From NCBI GenBank assembly GCA_023055355.1, contig JALJCS010000001.1:54751381-54815380 (forward strand): a stretch of DNA of 64,000 nucleotides, in the 5' to 3' direction. This document shows positions 48,646-60,640 of the stretch, in pieces. The notes beneath the pieces were generated by a model. The model saw only the letters and a list, made by a program, of their open reading frames with translations, was not told the DNA's origin and did not search any database. Origin of the DNA: Agelaius tricolor (Eukaryota; Chordata; Aves; Passeriformes; Icteridae). Made by a program: the position numbers and the translations under genes. Within the stretch, counting starts at the first letter, position 1, and each line of letters opens with the position of its first letter.

Positions 48646-49725
48646 TTGGGTTTACATTGAGCAGAGGGATATCAAAACCACAGTGATCTTCTTGGTGGTA
48701 GAAGATGAAAAATCTGCCCTGCACTTCAGCTGATATGTGATCAGGAAATCTGGAGTGAGCAGATTTGCATAAACTGACTCCACGCACTGAGAGAAGAGGG
48801 TGGGCAGAACAAAGAGCTCAAAATCTATTTCATGAAAGGGTAATTTTGGGGGAAACTTTGAGGGAAATTGTGGGGATTTTACTGCCAATCTGTGCTGGGC
48901 TTAAATGCAGCAAAGTTCCAGGTCCTTGAGAAGTGGCAAGGACGTGACTAAAAGCAAGTCAGGTGGCCCTTTGTGTTTTGGAGCAACTGTTGTGAGGTTG
49001 GAAGGCATTAGTAATCTGTAGCCATAGCTTTCCTTTTATCTTTGGGAAACTTGTAGAAGGCAGCAGTCTGGATGCATCTCTAGAGACAGCTTAACTTTCA
49101 CAATGAGCAGTTTAACAGAAGTGACAGCTCAGGTAAAATAGTGGGGGAAAATAAACCCAGAAAGGAAAGTGTCTGCATTTTGTGGGTGGAAAAGAGCACA
49201 GAATTTTCCTAGTGTCTCTGACTGTCTCTTTTAGCCATGGAACGTCTGTAGTCATTGGTGTTTTGCCTTCAAATCAATGGATTTTGCTCTTTTGTCAGGC
49301 AGGTTTTAACCTCCCAATTTTACTGGCATTGCTTCTGATTTACAGAGATGTAGGAAGACAAAGAAGGCACTTTCCTGACTCATTCATGGTTGATAATATA
49401 GAAAAGCACTCTATATAATGGCAAACAAACAGAAGAAGAATTTTATTAGCATTGCTTTTTCTTAAAATTACAACAAATAAGAGGAGCCACAGTTTTTCAT
49501 ATAAGTATTGCACTTTTTCTTTTTTTGTTAAGTTGATTTGGATCTTGGGGTGCAATTTGAAATTTCTAATCAGAGAAAGGAAAAATAAGTGAACTTATTA
49601 TGTGGTGCTTGTTGGAGCTAAGCAAACTTTTCCTATGAAGATGACATAGCAGTGCTGGGAAGGATTCAGTAACTCAACAAAAATCCCAGTCTCTTGGGCA
49701 CAGATCTTTGTGTATGAGCCATTTA

Positions 49726-49750
49726 GTGTGTGTGTGTGTGTGTGTGTGTG
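49726..49750 (+). repeat. (GT)n microsatellite
   Basis: A perfect 25-bp GT run is followed by catatacacatatg, an alternating purine-pyrimidine extension. It is a standard dinucleotide repeat and likely polymorphic. Confidence 0.95.
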
Positions 49751-51204
49751 CATATACACATATGTAGATACCTGTCTGTGTACCTATTTATTTTGTTTTA
49801 CCTGTATTGCTCTTCTGGTTTGCATAATTAAATGGAAGTAGGACACTCAATATGGTATTTCCTGATAGCACCTACAAACAATGGTGGGCAAACTTCAAGG
49901 CTGCTGTTTTGCAAAGGATGACTTAATTTCCATTTCTTTCTGCCATAGTTTTAAGTTTATTCATGTGTTTTAATGACATCCTACACTTTAAAAATAATTT
50001 AACCTACATAAGATACTAGATTAACCCTCTGTGCTTGCAGTCATGCTGCTTTCACCAAAGTGGACCCCCTCATCACAGGGGGATGGTTTTCATGCCTTTT
50101 TCCAAGAGAAGGAAGTGAACACATCTATTCTTCATACCAAAAAATAAATAATATTTCTTTCTCCAGTACTGGGATCTCTGAAAAGCAGCTCTCACTGTGG
50201 CAAATAGTGTAGCCATAAAATGGTTCCTTGTCTCTTCATTTTTGTGTCCAATTAAAATACAAAGGTACCAGAAAGCAAAGAGAAGGTGGCATCACATACC
50301 TCCACTCCCTTTTCTTCTGAATGTGACAAATTTTGCAACTTTTTTCTACAGCTCAAGATGGAGATATTCCAGCCCTCACTTGAAAATTTTAGAAATCATA
50401 ATCCAGTGATGGAGGGTAGCAGAGGCACATCTGTGTCCTTGCTGCTATAAGCTACATGAAAGGGCTGTATTTGGCATCTTCGTGCCTACTGTGCTGTACC
50501 TTGCTGTAAACAGTAATTTAGGAAGAGCAAAGCAGGAGCATTCCTTGGACTCTTTATGCATGTCTTTCTCCTGTCCACAGAGCAGCTCTCTGCATGCTAA
50601 CTAACACCACGAAGGAGGAGGGGGCTCTGTAAAGATCATTCTGGTTTCTATTGTTCTCTGTAGTCACAGGAAAATGAACACAGCCTCTCAAAAAGTTCCC
50701 TCCCAGGGGAAGATACTCAAGGAGAGAAAATTGCTATGAATTTGCCCTCTACTTCAGACACTTACTTGCTCACACAGTTCTAAAGTTGTCAAATGTATTT
50801 ATACATATGAAATAGCAAATGTTTGATAGTGCCTTTTGTCCCCTGGGACGAGATCATCTGCATATTGCCGACGGGGCTTTAGGCACTGTGTAAGCAGGAG
50901 TGTTACACGACAACAGCAAGCGCATCTATCCTGCCCTGGACACAAGCAGGTTAGTCCACCTAACAGTGACAGGATGGAACTGGACAGAGCTCTGACTTCA
51001 TGGCCAGCAGCCAAAAAGTTGAACTGCCCCACAGATGTTCTGGTCTGAGGCATTTAGGGAGTCTCAGCACCCTGCTTTGTATTCTGTGACTCCCAGGAAG
51101 CTGGCACAATGTCTGTCTTCCTGGGGGAAGTAATGAAAAAAGTCAACTTGGAATTCTGTTTTTAACTGGCTGGAGAAAAGAGACAGTTAATTTTCTGACC
51201 ATAG

Positions 51205-51280
51205 TTTTTTTTTGTTTGTTTGTTTGTTTTGTTTGTTTTTGTGTTTGTTCGGGTTTTTTTTTCTTCTTTTTTTCCCCCCC
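51205..51280 (+). repeat. T-rich (TTTG)n low-complexity tract
   Basis: A T-run leads into about four tttg units, then mixed gtttg and ttcttc words, ending in a run of seven C. It is a low-complexity tract. Confidence 0.85.
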
Positions 51281-52654
51281 TACATCTCTGAAACTGACGT
51301 CAGGTACGTAAAAACTGTCTGGGCAAAGAAATGCTACTTAAAATTACAATAAGTGAGGTGGGAGAAAGAGAGAAATTCTGTTCCTAGATATTTGCCAAAA
51401 GCTCTGCCCCTTCCTATTTCAATTGTGGCCCAACATTTCTCTCTAAAGCTACAGGCAAGTTCTGTGGGACTCACTAGTCACAATGTGTTTTGTGTCACAC
51501 CTAGCTGGTAGGTACCCTGACACTATGGGGGATGTAGAGATCTGCCAGAGGCTTCTGGTTCTATTCATGGGCTTGAAGAAAGCAATCCAGCAACAAGAAC
51601 TGCTCAGGAGATAGCCCTGGCACCAGTCCCTGACATCCTAGGCATGACTACACAGGAACTCTCCTTTTAAATGCATCAGGAAGCTGAGTGCCTCCATATG
51701 AAATTAGCGGGACCAGAGACCTGTGCAGATTAAGTCAGAGCAGTTTAGTTAATTTTAGTGTTGCTACCCTAATTTTCAGCAGAAATTTCAGTCTTGAAAG
51801 GATTTTTGTCAAAAATAAAATACTCTTTCTGCCTTGGAGAAATTTGAAGGAAATAAAGAGAAAAGAGTGGATTATAGGATTCTATACAGGATGAATTTGC
51901 ACCCAGCAAAAAATGAAAACCCAGGAGTCTGCAATAAAGCAAACACCTGCCTAACAAAAGTGTGCTGAAGGAGGTTATATTAGACAGCATCAAGCACATC
52001 AGTGAAGCCCCAAAAGAGTAGAAGCAAAAACCTCAGTTGTAACTGGCAGAAAATAAAAGGTTGTTAACCACATGGAGATCTGTCTTTGGACACTGCCAAA
52101 TTGAAAACTGAACGGAACATAATTTTCAAGATTATAACTGGAGAGATGATTAGCGGCATGGGGGAAGCTTTTTCAAGGACTTACTAAGGAAATGGGATTG
52201 TAATTAGAAAAGGAAATGGAATCAAGAGAAGATTTCTAAAAGGTGAAGAGAAAAGGCTTTTGTAAATAGTAAAAACACATGTTAAGAAGCCAAATTGACA
52301 ATACAATGTTAGTGTGAGTTGACTTGTAAGTTTTAGCCTGAAAATGATAGAGAAGTGCATTTTCAATCTTATTACTTGAAAATTTATTTTCTCTATCAGA
52401 AATGACTTATAAGATTCCACACTTGTCGTGAGAAAATGGAGACAGTCTCTCAGTCCTGGAGAGGCCTGATCTGGCTGGTATTGCAGATGTGCTTATTTCC
52501 ATGTGTGCATTCCCCCACTGATTTCACTGATTTGCCTATCACCATTGGTAAGACTAGAACACTGAATAAGTACTGGGGTCTCTTTTAAGTCCTGGTTGTT
52601 TTGTTCTTTGGGTTTTTTTTTTTCTCCCCATAAAGACAATTTAAAGAGAAAAAA

Positions 52655-52866
52655 ACATATCTTATTAGATATTAGGAAGAAGTTCTTTACTGTGAGGGTG
52701 GTGAGGCACTGGCACAAATTGCCTGGAGAAGCTGTGGATGCCCCATGTCTTGAAGTATTCATGTCCAGGTTTGATGGAGCAGTATTAGAAGTTGTTCTTG
52801 CCCACATCTGGGAACAAAATGATCTTTAACGTCCCTTCCAACCCAAGCCATTCTATGATTTTAAGA
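52655..52866 (+). mobile_element. CR1 LINE, short 3' fragment
   Basis: A CR1 3' UTR fragment: 'attaggaagaagttcttta' near 52669, then 'gtggtgaggcactggcaca' and 'cgtcccttccaaccc', ending 'cattctatgattttaag'. About 210 bp, 5'-truncated, plus strand. The cattctatgatt terminus is the element's own 3' microsatellite-like end and is the strongest avian marker in the window. It interrupts no visible gene. Confidence 0.93.
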
Positions 52867-54592
52867 TTTAATCAAATGTTTCATATATAGTTCCTTAGAC
52901 AACAGCCACCCAGAGCACCAGCTCACTCTGGAAGTCTAAATGGAGAGGTAATGAAGAGAGGTAAGTGGAAACCACAGATCCTGAGCAGCCCAAGAGCTGA
53001 TTTTTGCATGAGACCTCCATCACATGGGTAACACAGGGCCTCTCCTCCATGGCATTTCCTAGCTGAAGGGGAAAGCAGACCATAGAGGACGATGAAGCTA
53101 AAATCCCCACTGCCATTTGGGGGGCAACACAGCCCCCAGCCATCTCTGTCTGGTGTGATCCTTGGGTTGTCCCAAGCCTCTTCTAGACCGTAGTAAAGAT
53201 CAGCAGCTTGGGACATCAAAAGCTGACCCTCACCCGTGTCTGGGTAGTTAGAAGAAAAGAACGAATGGATTTCCATGATTCTGCCCTGGTAAATTTCACT
53301 TCTATAACATGGCCTTAGTGGTCCATGGAGTCTGTGTGGATTGCCTGCCCTGAAACAAACCCAGCTTTAGGGATCTACAAGCTGGAGAATTAGTGACTTT
53401 ACTCCTGAAGAAGTCAGAGTGACTGCAGTCCATGTTCTTCTGAAGGCTGGGATCAGTTCTGGTCATGAGAGTATTTGTTCCAGGGACACCACACAAAAAG
53501 CAAGAAGTGAGGGTAGCAAACCCCACTGATAACATCCCAAGAGCATCTCCAGTTCATAATTAGTGAACATCCATGGCCTCATACCAAACTTGGCTCTTCA
53601 GGTAATGCTGATGTAATGTTTCTTATCAGAGAGTATGATTCACCCAGGTACATCTTGCAGAATCCTTTTCCCAAACAGCCATAGAAACCTGTTTTTTCAC
53701 TGCACAATGAAAAGGTGGCAGGAAAGGGGATTTTATGCTTGCTGGGTTCAGCTGACATATTTCCATATCAGCTCACTGCAGATTACTAAGGTACACTTGG
53801 GATAAATTAAGTGACTGAAGTGAAGTGTGTAAACCCATCCACAGCAAACACATTGCCTTGTGGGGTATATTTGCAGAGATTATGATTATTGTTTGAGTTT
53901 AAAAAAAAAATAAAGGAGTACTTTTCTATGTGCTGTATCCTGCATTTGAGGTGGAGAAAACTTCATAATCCAGTGAGTTGAACTCAAGAGCAAATGTTGG
54001 GAGGCTGAGGATCTACATGCCCTTACTGATGGCCTACCTTGGGCATGTCTGGCCATGAATGCTGATCCTGGCTGGCGGTATCAGAGCAGCTCTGAACAGG
54101 CTGTGGATCTACATCGTGTGGTGCTGTACCTCGCAGAGATATTAATTGGGTCCTGGAAGCAATATAGGCATGGCAGCATGTTGCTGTGTCAAGCTAATTA
54201 GTGGTGCTTCTAACAAGCACAGGTGCAGCAGCAGGTTGACATGGCTCTGGTGCTGCCTGTTCAGAGCTACCCCAGCTGCCTCTGCCCTGAGCTCTGCATG
54301 ACGGCAGAGCTGTCACCTTTCTCACACCATTAACCTCCCTGGGCAAAAATGAGGTGGATTTGAAGTGAGTGGAAGATTTTGTTATATACATATGTGCAAC
54401 GCCTTAGATTCTCCATCTGTGAAGCTGGGCATAATAAAATGCATCTGCCTTTGCAAATCACTGAAAATCTACAAATGAAAAGTGCTGCATGTTGTCGGTG
54501 TTAGGATCTATTAATTCTTACTCTTCATTATACTCTTTTCCCTGCTTTATAACACATGTGCTGAGACAGAGGTTGTGAATTTAAACCTGACC

Positions 54593-54630
54593 AAAAAAAA
54601 AAAAAAAGAAAAAAGAAAAAAAAAGAAAAA
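54593..54630 (+). repeat. A-rich homopolymer tract
   Basis: Fifteen A, then short A blocks separated by single G. No retrocopy body upstream is recognised. Confidence 0.9.
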
Positions 54631-56202
54631 TGTTGGAATGGGGAGTAAAAAGCCACTGAGAACTGAACAAAATACGAGCTGAGTTTGTATTATTTATACA
54701 GTTTTGTATTCTGCCTACTGTTGAGCACATGAAAGTTGAATATTCCCTGTGCTTTAGAAGAGGGAGAAAGTAACAGCAGAAACTGAAGCAGGATGGTTGG
54801 AATCGCAGGTGGGAGAATAATTTATAATGGATAATTTATTCAACAAAATTTTCCTCTTAACTCTTCACAAATTACTCTAAAACAGATTGCTGTTTTCTCA
54901 GATTCACTTGTTATGTGAAATTATTTACTGAACAATTCTTTTAAGTTGTTTGTGAATTTAAATTGTAGAAAGTGGGTATGCTTTTGATTTGACAAGAAAG
55001 CTCCACAGAGCATGCTTTTGTGAGCTGACTGGAGTGATGCTGCCTTCCCTGGCCTTCATCTGCCTCCACATAGATCCATGAAGGTTTGGATCCTTCTCTA
55101 GTGGGACAGCTTCTCAGAAGGGAGCTAAATCAGCATTTCTGGCACCAAGTCCAAATTCCTGACCATTTTGTTTTGTAGCACTTTGCCAATGCAGGGATAA
55201 AATACTCCTTCAACATTTCTCAGGAGTGACACAAAAAGCCTCCTTCCTGAAAGGTTGTTTATTTTTCTAGCCATTTCATCTCCTCTGACAGAAGTGTAAC
55301 CTCCCTTTCCCCAGCCTATGCCTTCTTAATGTCCTTCTCTGCAAAAGCCTTTGCAGCCACAGCCACATCATTCCTGTTCACCTCTGGTCTCCTTCATCCA
55401 TTCCTTTACTCTTACCGTGAATAATTGGGGAAGTTTCTGAGACTCTTGAGGGCCAGATATTGGTTTGCATTGGGTTTGGGGTGTTTGGACACACTGATCT
55501 GATGATTCTGGAGAAAGCATTTGAATAAAAAAGCTTTTCTTCCTCATCAGCTGAGCTAAAGTTGTTCCTTCCCTTATGGCACAATATGAGAGGAAGATGC
55601 GGAGGCATTAGCCATGTGGTTAGCCCACATGCCAGGTGGCTATTTTGTCACCATGCCATCAGCACTGGTGTCCTCTTTCCCTAAAAACAAGAGTAGGTAT
55701 GCCTGTGCTGGCCTGTGAGTGAACCCAATTTTCAGCAGTTGTGAGGAGGGGTAGAAAGGTTTTCCTGTGTATGAGCCAGTAATGATCCATCTGCAGAATG
55801 TGCCACTTGCTTTTCTTTGCGTGGGATGGTAAGAGATCAATTAGAGCAAGAAAGTTCACAGCCCACTTAAGAAGCAATATTCCCCTTTTATCTCATTTCC
55901 TTCTCAGGTTTCTACCCTTTTACAGCTGTGTGGCTGGTGTGCTAAATGCTAATGTGAAAGTACTCTATACAGTGCCAAGCAGACATTCTTGTGGTAATGA
56001 ATTCTCCCTTCTCACATTTGTCTCTTTCTTTCTCACCTCCCTAGCCGGCTGATCTGATAGTCCCTTGGTATTTAGGGACAAACCTTGAGGTGCCTGGCCA
56101 GCCGCCCATTCCTGCAGACAGCCTGATGCTTGCCTAGTTCAGAGAAGGTTTGCTGCTGCAGTCTCTTTATTTTTCCAGGCAGGCAAGGATTAAATAGTCT
56201 TC

Positions 56203-56222
56203 TTTTTTTTTTTTTTTTTTTT
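56203..56222 (+). repeat. T20 homopolymer
   Basis: Twenty consecutive T. It could mark the complement of an old poly(A) tail, but no insert to its right is recognised. Confidence 0.9.
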
Positions 56223-56389
56223 AATCACAAAAAGAGGTAACTGGTATTTGATCACCAGCTTAAATGCCTGAACAGACTTTGCTGGATAAAATATTCAGCA
56301 GTTTTTTTGTGGTTTTGTTTTGTCTTTTTTTTTCCTTTCAGTCATTCACATTTGTTTGTGATTTCCCTCTGCCCTTTTAAACTACCTCT

Positions 56390-56730
56390 TCTTGGTGATT
56401 ATTGGTCTAATTGTATCTAGTCTATTTAGGTTCTTGTATTAAGCTCATCACTGTGGTGTCTGAACATCAGATCAATGCCATGTAATTACAGTCACACAGA
56501 GCACAATCAACAATTATCAGTGATCACTTTTCAGATCTTGCAACAAAGAAATGTTATCTGAGACATTGCTGCAGGATTTCAGATTTCCAAATATTTGCAC
56601 TTCTAATTAAGCAGATGGAAGGCCTGCTGGTAATGAGAAAACAGGTCTCAGAACTTCTTCCATAGCTAATTTCTGCCCAGACCAAAATAAATTATGCTGC
56701 AACAATTCTTTTCCAAGGTAAATAACACAA
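56390..56730. promoter_or_regulatory. Candidate conserved regulatory element (noncoding)
   Basis: Repeat-free, stop-dense sequence with clustered homeodomain/POU/Sox-like words: ggtctaattgtatc near 56404, atgtaattacag near 56479, aacaattatcag near 56509 and ttctaattaagc near 56601. The texture resembles long-range developmental enhancers. No direct evidence of conservation exists here. Confidence 0.3.
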
Positions 56731-59700
56731 CACGCCACTTGGCAAAATGCCTCCCAACAACAAAAAAACCCAGAGAAGTGTTTAAAGGTATTGCACTCAG
56801 TGGGAGATTTTCACACCACAGTAATAAATGCAACACAGCAAAAACCTACAGCTAGCAGAAGGGAATGCCTTCTTATCTAACTGCTCTGGAGGATATTTGC
56901 TGATCAATCCTATGAAAGGATGATATGCTTCTCTGTGTGTCCAGGGGATGAAATAACAAGCCTGAAGGCAATAATGCTCTCATATCATGTTTGAGAATTT
57001 TACAAATACAGCATGAGGCTCTGTGACTCAGTCTGAATGGAATTTTTCTTACCACATGAATTTTACATGATATTTCGATACTAGCTCTTCTGGGCAGTGT
57101 TCCTAACACAGTGCAATGTTAGTTTTAGGTGCTTTTTTATCATATTGGTAAATACCATGCTACATTTTGTGAAATGTGTGAGGAAGGGTAACAAACCTGA
57201 AAATTATAAAATTACCAGGATATTTGTTTCATCTCTTTTTTACTTCTGCAAAGTTTCAAATGCTTTTTGTTTGCAAGGAAGAAATAAAAAGCAGCAAAGA
57301 AAACAGAGTTTAGTACAATCTTCACATGTGTGTTTTGCTTTTTTTTTTTTTCTTCCCATGGTCTCTCCTTAGACTTTAAATTCTGCTTCTTGTTAAAGAA
57401 ATGTCCTTATGTTCCATATTAATTAAAAAGCAAAATTAAATAGATAGGTAGGGTTTTTTTGTTTTTTGTTTTTTGGCAACAACCACACAAAAATTCCATG
57501 TCTTTTTGTTATTCCCAAATCTCTAAAAGCAACAATTCTTGTCATTATCAAATTTCCATACAGAAAACTGGTAGGCATGTGGGGGTGTAATAGCACAATC
57601 TGATATTCTTGTAATAGCAGTTTTCTATAAATAGTGTAATCTGTTATTTATCATTGGAACTATTCATTAAAATAATAAAAAAAAATATATATGTATATAC
57701 AGTATGGGCATCTGTTACTAGATTTTTAGTTGACTGACAGTTTTTAATCCATTTAGCCAGTGCTAAGTGGAACTTGCTGGAATATAAGCCTTTTCAAGAA
57801 GTCTTTCCAGCTTATTCCTGATGTGTGCTTATGCCCTCTCTCATGATCTTTGGAAATTTATTTGTTTTTTAAAGATTGACTCCTGGAGTCAGGTGAGTAC
57901 CTGAAAATTGAAGCTTCTATTAAAAAAAAAAAGGTTTTCATTGTATAGAGGAAAGCTGAAAATTAGACTCTTTTAGGGTTCAAAAGGAGTGTAAGCAGAA
58001 TACAAAAAAAAAAAAAATTAAATTAAGGCATATTTTTAAGCTATTCCCAAGGCTTTAGGAGGTCAGACCAAAGGGTTTTTACTATTTGGATTTTGTAACC
58101 ATTCTAATAATATACTATTTTTTAAATCTGTAGTACTATTGAAATCTTACTGACCAGTGCTGTAGGATTACATATTAGTAGTTCTTTACCACAGGATCTA
58201 CCACACTTCACCTGTTTATCACATTGTTATTTTAAGCATAAAGCATCCACCCTTGGCAACGAAGTACTGAAGGTCAATGTGCATACACTACCTAGGTGAT
58301 TGCATTTGACTTTTACCTCCACATCTTAAAACCCAATATTAATATTTTGTTTCAAATCTCTACTGCTACTGTCTCAAAAAAATAGCCACTCTCTCAGCTG
58401 TGGAGCACCGCTTGCATGGTAGCCAAAACTAGGTGAAAACTGACAAAGCATTACAGACCATTTTTATATCCTGAAATTACTTGTATTGATAATTTTACGG
58501 TTTCCACTCCAAATTTGTCCTTTTAGTTTTTTCAAAGACAGTTTTGAAAAGTGCTTTACTGCTGGTATTCACTGGTGTGAATTTCCAGACAAAGTGGGAA
58601 AGACTTTTTCCTGCAGTGTCTATCTTGCTCATGTATGGGAGTTTGATCACTTTCTGTTTACAGCATTTGTTTTCTTTTCTACTTGATGCACATCTTCTGT
58701 GTAATAAATAACATAATTCCAGCTCCTATGGCTTCAGATGGTACAGTGCCCTCTGCTCGAACTCTTTGGAGAGGGAAATACTCCAGCTTACTGTCAGAGT
58801 TTCATTTGCAAGCTTTACTTTACCTTAGCCTTATTTTAAAAATTTCAAAGCTTTGCCTCCACAAATCAGGTTAAACTGTACATTACAAGGGAACTGCTTG
58901 ACCTTGAAGCAATCCTTTTTGAGGCAGAGGTGAGGAAGGGGTTGGCAGGCAGGATTTATTGTGCTCTGAGGAATGCAAGAGGGAGCACATGAACATAAAT
59001 ATACAGAGAAACAGGAGCAGGAATCGCAGATGGATCTGGCAGATAAGACTTGGGCCTGTATCTGTAAGTAGGTCGAAAGTGTGATGGTATCTTCTCCAAT
59101 GGAAATACAATTCAAAGTCTTGTTTGGATGGTATATGATGCCAGACAAGCTTCCTTGGACAGATAAAACATTATCACCACTATTCTGGTAAGGCTGCAAA
59201 GTAAGTAGGATACTCAACATAAATTACACACTTGAGAGGTTTGGGGCAAAATGCGTAAGGTAACTGGAAATATTGCACAGGAAACACTGAACAGTGCCAA
59301 AGCTGGAGGGGGCTGTGGAATAAAGGACTTGAAGGGCTGCTCACTGGTGCCTAAGGCAGCTAAATGAGGCTGGTAGCAGGGTTTGGTGCCCACTTAAGAA
59401 CTTCTGGATGTCACACATCTGGGCCGACCATCCTGGTTCTCATTCCTCAAAGCAAGAGGAAGAAATGACAAGCAGAAAGGGCTGGATGTTTTTAGCTGGT
59501 AGTTCAACGCCAAGGAAACAAAGCAGAGGTCACAGTGCCCTATGTCTGTAAAAACAAGGAGGACCCTCCCCATTAAAATTGAGTGGGAGATGTGCTTGTG
59601 CCCATTTAGGGAAATGATTTTTGTTTGATGGACATGATTTTCCAATGCATTCACTGGACTGATGAGCTGGCATTGTTGTGATCAACTTTTTCAATGCTCT

Positions 59701-60199
59701 AGTACTTTCTTGCTGGGATTAAAGCAGTGGAAGTCAGACTGCTTTTTATTTTTTTTTCCCTCCCAGTAAGACCTTGCTTTTTGGTAAGTTCTTGCAAGGG
59801 AGAAGCCCCAAACAACCCTCCCCACTTCCATCCTTATTGTACCCCTGCGTGCTGGGAGCCCACCTCTGCTTTCTGCAACTCTGATCCCTCTTTGCTCTAC
59901 AGCTCTCCGTCATACTTCTTTCAAGGTCTTTGGGGCTTCAGCTGCCCCAGAAAGTGGAACAAAAAAGCACACTGAAAACATTGAAAGAGAGGACTGGAGG
60001 AGAGAGATGAAAGGAGATGAGTAGGCGTGGGAAAAAGAGACAGAACAAGCACAGCTGTAGAGTCAGAACAGACTACATATTTATTTTCTTTAAAAAGGTA
60101 AGTGGTTATGTTTTGAAAAGCTCCTGCTGTTGTTCTTTCCAGAAGTAAAGCCCTTTATTTGAGCTTTATTCATTCTCCTGACTCTTTTTACTTTTCTCT
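56731..60199. other. Unique noncoding DNA, no gene seen
   Basis: AT-rich sequence. Homopolymer A runs lie at 57920-57931 and 58004-58017. A 129-codon minus frame (58831-59220) is Cys/Ser-rich without a recognisable fold. No repeat family is assigned. Confidence 0.5.
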
Positions 60200-60640
60200 C
60201 ACTCTCTGTATTAAAGGTTTAGGATGTGACCTTTCAGAACACGGTTGTTGGATTTTTGGGCCCTTGGATGATAGCAGCTCATTATGTACATATTTGCATA
60301 ATGAGTTAATTAGGCATAATATGTGGTTAAAATTAACTACACTGCACTCTTTTTATAGAAAGTCAGCACAGATTTCTACAAAGTGTCTCCTTAGACACCC
60401 TCCTGGGGGCCTGTTAGGATTCCCTGCCCAGTTTCACATGTCACTAACTTCTGGTGATTAATTTGTGAACTCTGACACTTCATCTCTGCAGATTATACAT
60501 ATAAACCCCCCATAGTCTGGAATTTTAGGGTTATGTAACAATCTAGTTTTATATTTATTAAAAAAGAGGGAAAGAAATTCAAGCCCAGATCATTATAATG
60601 AAGGATTTGATAATGCAATCAAAATCCATCTGAAATGTAC
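60200..60640. promoter_or_regulatory. Candidate conserved regulatory element with octamer
   Basis: A perfect POU octamer, ATTTGCAT, lies at 60292-60299, flanked within 40 bp by cattatg, aatgagttaattagg and cataat words. Further TAAT-type and A/T-box sites follow to 60600 (ggtgattaatttgtg near 60452). Frames are largely closed and simple repeats are absent. This is the densest motif cluster in the window, and enhancer function is inferred from texture alone. Confidence 0.35.

Larger units (their letters stand above)
48646..52654. other. Unique noncoding DNA, no gene seen
   Basis: AT-rich sequence. A (GT) dinucleotide run at 49726-49750 and a T-rich tract at 51205-51280 are listed separately. 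A patch with several CpGs at 50845-50950 (tgggacgagatc, ttgccgacgggg) is open on both strands for 70-84 codons but gives no recognisable product. Confidence 0.5.
52867..56389. other. Unique noncoding DNA, no firm gene
   Basis: Sequence of average composition. A minus-strand region at 52895-53535 has several frames open for 77-117 codons and normal amino-acid diversity but no recognised product. An A-rich run with interspersed G lies at 54593-54630 and a 20-T run at 56203-56222. No repeat family is seen. Confidence 0.45.
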
